A DNA stretch of 20,624 nucleotides. Origin: a virus. The DNA lies in the IMG/VR virus record IMGVR_UViG_3300027976_000261, positions 1-20,624 of that record. One strand, 5' to 3'. Shown here one piece after another: positions 19,709 to 20,624 of this stretch. Both the position numbers and the translations under genes were made by a program. The first letter of the stretch is position 1; every line of letters begins with the position of its first letter. The notes under the pieces were generated by a model. It had not been told where the DNA came from and did no database searches. It saw only the letters and a program-made list of their open reading frames with translations.

Positions 19709-20167
19709 CTACTCCACGTAATTATCCTCCTCCACGGGATTACTCTCCACCACGTCGTGATGAGGCGCGGTAGCCTTCACCGTCGCTGCCGTTGCGTTAC
19801 CACGAGGGCCGTTCAACTTCGAGAAAATCACCATAGACTTTGCAGGATGAAATCCCTTTGTCTTAGGCGGTATCTCCTTTTCGAACTTAATCCCGAGCAC
19901 ATCCCCCATCTGAAGGGCATCTGTACGGCTCAAAATGTACGCTGTACGCTTCAAACCGACATTAATCAGCCCATCGTCCGTTTTGAGCGTAAAACAGCGC
20001 TGTGCGGGCATTGCGTCCCTCATAGGCATCTCGAAGATATCCGCTATCTCACCCCCCACCTTGTCACCAACCTTCTCGAACCTGAACCATCCCTCCGCCA
20101 TATCACGCGGGAGCCTGTTCGCGTCGTCGAAGATATCTGCCTCCTCCGTCTTTTTGTCTTTGGTCAT
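19709..20167 (-). CDS. Unknown protein, possibly an OB-fold ssDNA-binding-like protein (152 aa)
   Basis: Begins MTKDKKTEEADIFDDANRLP. The core (residues 25-120) is beta-rich: 'GWFRFEKVGDKVGGEIADIF', 'AQRCFTLKTDDGLINVGLKR', 'LQMGDVLGIKFEKEIPPKTK', then 'GFHPAKSMVIFSKL'. Residues 121-152 form a flexible tail that turns acidic (VVESNPVEEDNYVE). A strand-rich core with a low-complexity acidic end is the general plan of phage single-strand DNA-binding proteins. The segment 'F-x-L-K-x-x-D-G-x-x-N-V-G' also looks like a conserved family of unknown phage proteins. I rate the OB-fold idea as tentative. It ends at the bidirectional terminator. Confidence 0.7.
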   Translation of the reverse strand: MTKDKKTEEADIFDDANRLPRDMAEGWFRFEKVGDKVGGEIADIFEMPMRDAMPAQRCFTLKTDDGLINVGLKRTAYILSRTDALQMGDVLGIKFEKEIPPKTKGFHPAKSMVIFSKLNGPRGNATAATVKATAPHHDVVESNPVEEDNYVE

Positions 20168-20308
20168 ATTGTTACTTTGTTATTTTGTAATCTTGTAATG
20201 ATTCGACCTTTCCTACTCGCAACAATAGCGCGTCCATTTCGGGCGGTCAAGTGACGCGGAAAAACACACCATTTTATTTCACCATAACGTGTCAATGGTT
20301 ACCGCGCG

Positions 20309-20570
20309 GCGTGGAAACCCCCCGCGCACAAAAACCCTCGTGCGCGCGCGTCATCATATATTTATTTTTACCTTTTTTCTATATATATAGCCATATTCTA
20401 GTCATTTGACATACCCCACATCCGCGTGTTGAAATACCCCAGACCTCGTGCGCACGATGCGTGGCAACCTATTTTGCGTGGCAACCCCCCTTTTTTAGGT
20501 AAAGCGTGGCTGTGTTGAGCCGTATTTTAGTATTCGCGGCAACCTCCTTTTTCATGTGTGGCAACCCCCC
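20309..20570 (+). repeat. Iteron-like GTGGCAACC repeats
   Basis: Copies of the form GCGTGGCAACCCCCC occur at 20309-20323 (GCGTGGAAACCCCCC), 20459-20469 (GCGTGGCAACC), 20476-20490 (exact), 20535-20547 (CGCGGCAACCTCC) and 20556-20570 (GTGTGGCAACCCCCC), with a half copy at 20504-20510 (GCGTGGC). Three of them are followed by a T-rich run. All lie in the same orientation, with irregular spacing of about 17-30 bases for the right-hand group. They are probably protein-binding sites. Confidence 0.7.
20446..20457. repeat. 12-bp perfect palindrome
   Basis: TCGTGCGCACGA reads the same on both strands and lies two bases before the first of the clustered GGCAACC repeats. A related CTCGTGCGCGCG occurs at about 20338-20349. 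It is a possible dimer-binding site. Confidence 0.6.
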
Positions 20571-20590
20571 ACGAACCAAAAAATGGCTTT

Positions 20591-20619
20591 GTTGCGCGCT
20601 GGATTCACGGTTGCGCGCT
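20591..20619 (+). repeat. Direct repeat GTTGCGCGCT (two copies)
   Basis: Identical ten-base copies lie at 20591-20600 and 20610-20619, 19 bases apart start to start (nearly two helical turns), at the very edge of the window. The array may continue beyond it. Confidence 0.6.
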
Positions 20620-20624
20620 AACCC

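Larger units (their letters stand above)
20168..20624. other. Non-coding right-end region with repeats and AT-rich tract
   Basis: There is no supported gene here. It contains a leftward TTGACA (20295-20290) without a good -10, a run of GC-rich alternating sequence (20338-20351), an AT-rich tract (about 20352-20409), a 12-bp palindrome (20446-20457), and the GGCAACC repeats listed separately. The mix of repeated short sites next to an AT-rich stretch fits a replication origin or a regulatory region; the sequence alone does not decide. Confidence 0.55.

Noticed and set aside
20290-20295. Minus-strand TTGACA as promoter for the 152-residue gene
   Set aside because: The only TAAAAT-like box is about 13 bases away, too close, and the start would lie over 100 nt from the gene; it is unproven.
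20459-20570. CRISPR-like array
   Set aside because: Repeat units are only about 11-15 bases, imperfect and irregularly spaced, with no uniform spacers and no cas genes.

Overview
The window is a piece of a tailed double-stranded DNA bacteriophage (Caudoviricetes-type) or a prophage segment. The evidence is a nearly unbroken leftward (minus-strand) array of packaging, head and tail-fibre genes: terminase small subunit, GpA-type terminase large subunit, portal, scaffold-like protein, major capsid protein, repeat-rich virion proteins and a glycine-rich adhesin. Genes abut or overlap by a few bases, as is usual for phages. No integrase, tRNA, rRNA, CRISPR array or insertion sequence was seen. The host cannot be named. 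Promoters look sigma70-like. Several starts lack a good Shine-Dalgarno sequence and follow an A-rich '...ACT ATG' context. No tape-measure, sheath or tail-tube gene is visible, so tail type is open; the large portal and an adaptor-like gene at the left edge hint at a short-tailed phage.

Layout from right to left. 20168-20624 is non-coding, with several copies of a GTGGCAACC-type repeat, a palindrome and an AT-rich tract (candidate origin or regulatory region). 19709-20167 (-) is an unknown acidic-tailed protein. It converges on a small rightward operon (19204-19683) of two tiny membrane proteins and a ribbon-helix-helix-like protein, and both share a bidirectional terminator whose loop is a stop codon. 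Between 19061 and 19204 lie divergent promoters whose -35 boxes overlap on opposite strands; the leftward one is near consensus and starts the packaging operon.

19061-13751 (-) is the packaging and chaperonin operon: two small unknown genes, terminase small subunit, two more small genes (one with a Cys/His cluster), groES, a 95-residue unknown, groEL, terminase large subunit and a 72-residue unknown. A phage groES-groEL pair between the terminase subunits is the most striking content. By hand alignment the GroEL has Asn where E. coli GroEL has the catalytic Asp398, Glu at the Arg452 inter-ring position (a substitution in the engineered single-ring mutant SR1), loss of the segments holding Glu434 and Glu461, and no GGM tail. 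The GroES mobile loop lacks the Ile-Val-Leu anchor. Together this suggests a divergent, perhaps single-ring and slow-cycling folding cage, possibly for the phage's own virion proteins.

13669-6132 (-) is the head region: portal (with a hairpin that buries its Shine-Dalgarno), scaffold, capsid, a beta-solenoid-like repeat protein, several small virion-type proteins and a coiled-coil protein, with structured RNA hairpins in the gaps. 6130-1 (-) holds tail fibre, adhesin and adaptor-type genes, including a duplicated 'DQNFV' module and two tiny frames that exactly fill inter-gene gaps. The last gene runs off the left edge.
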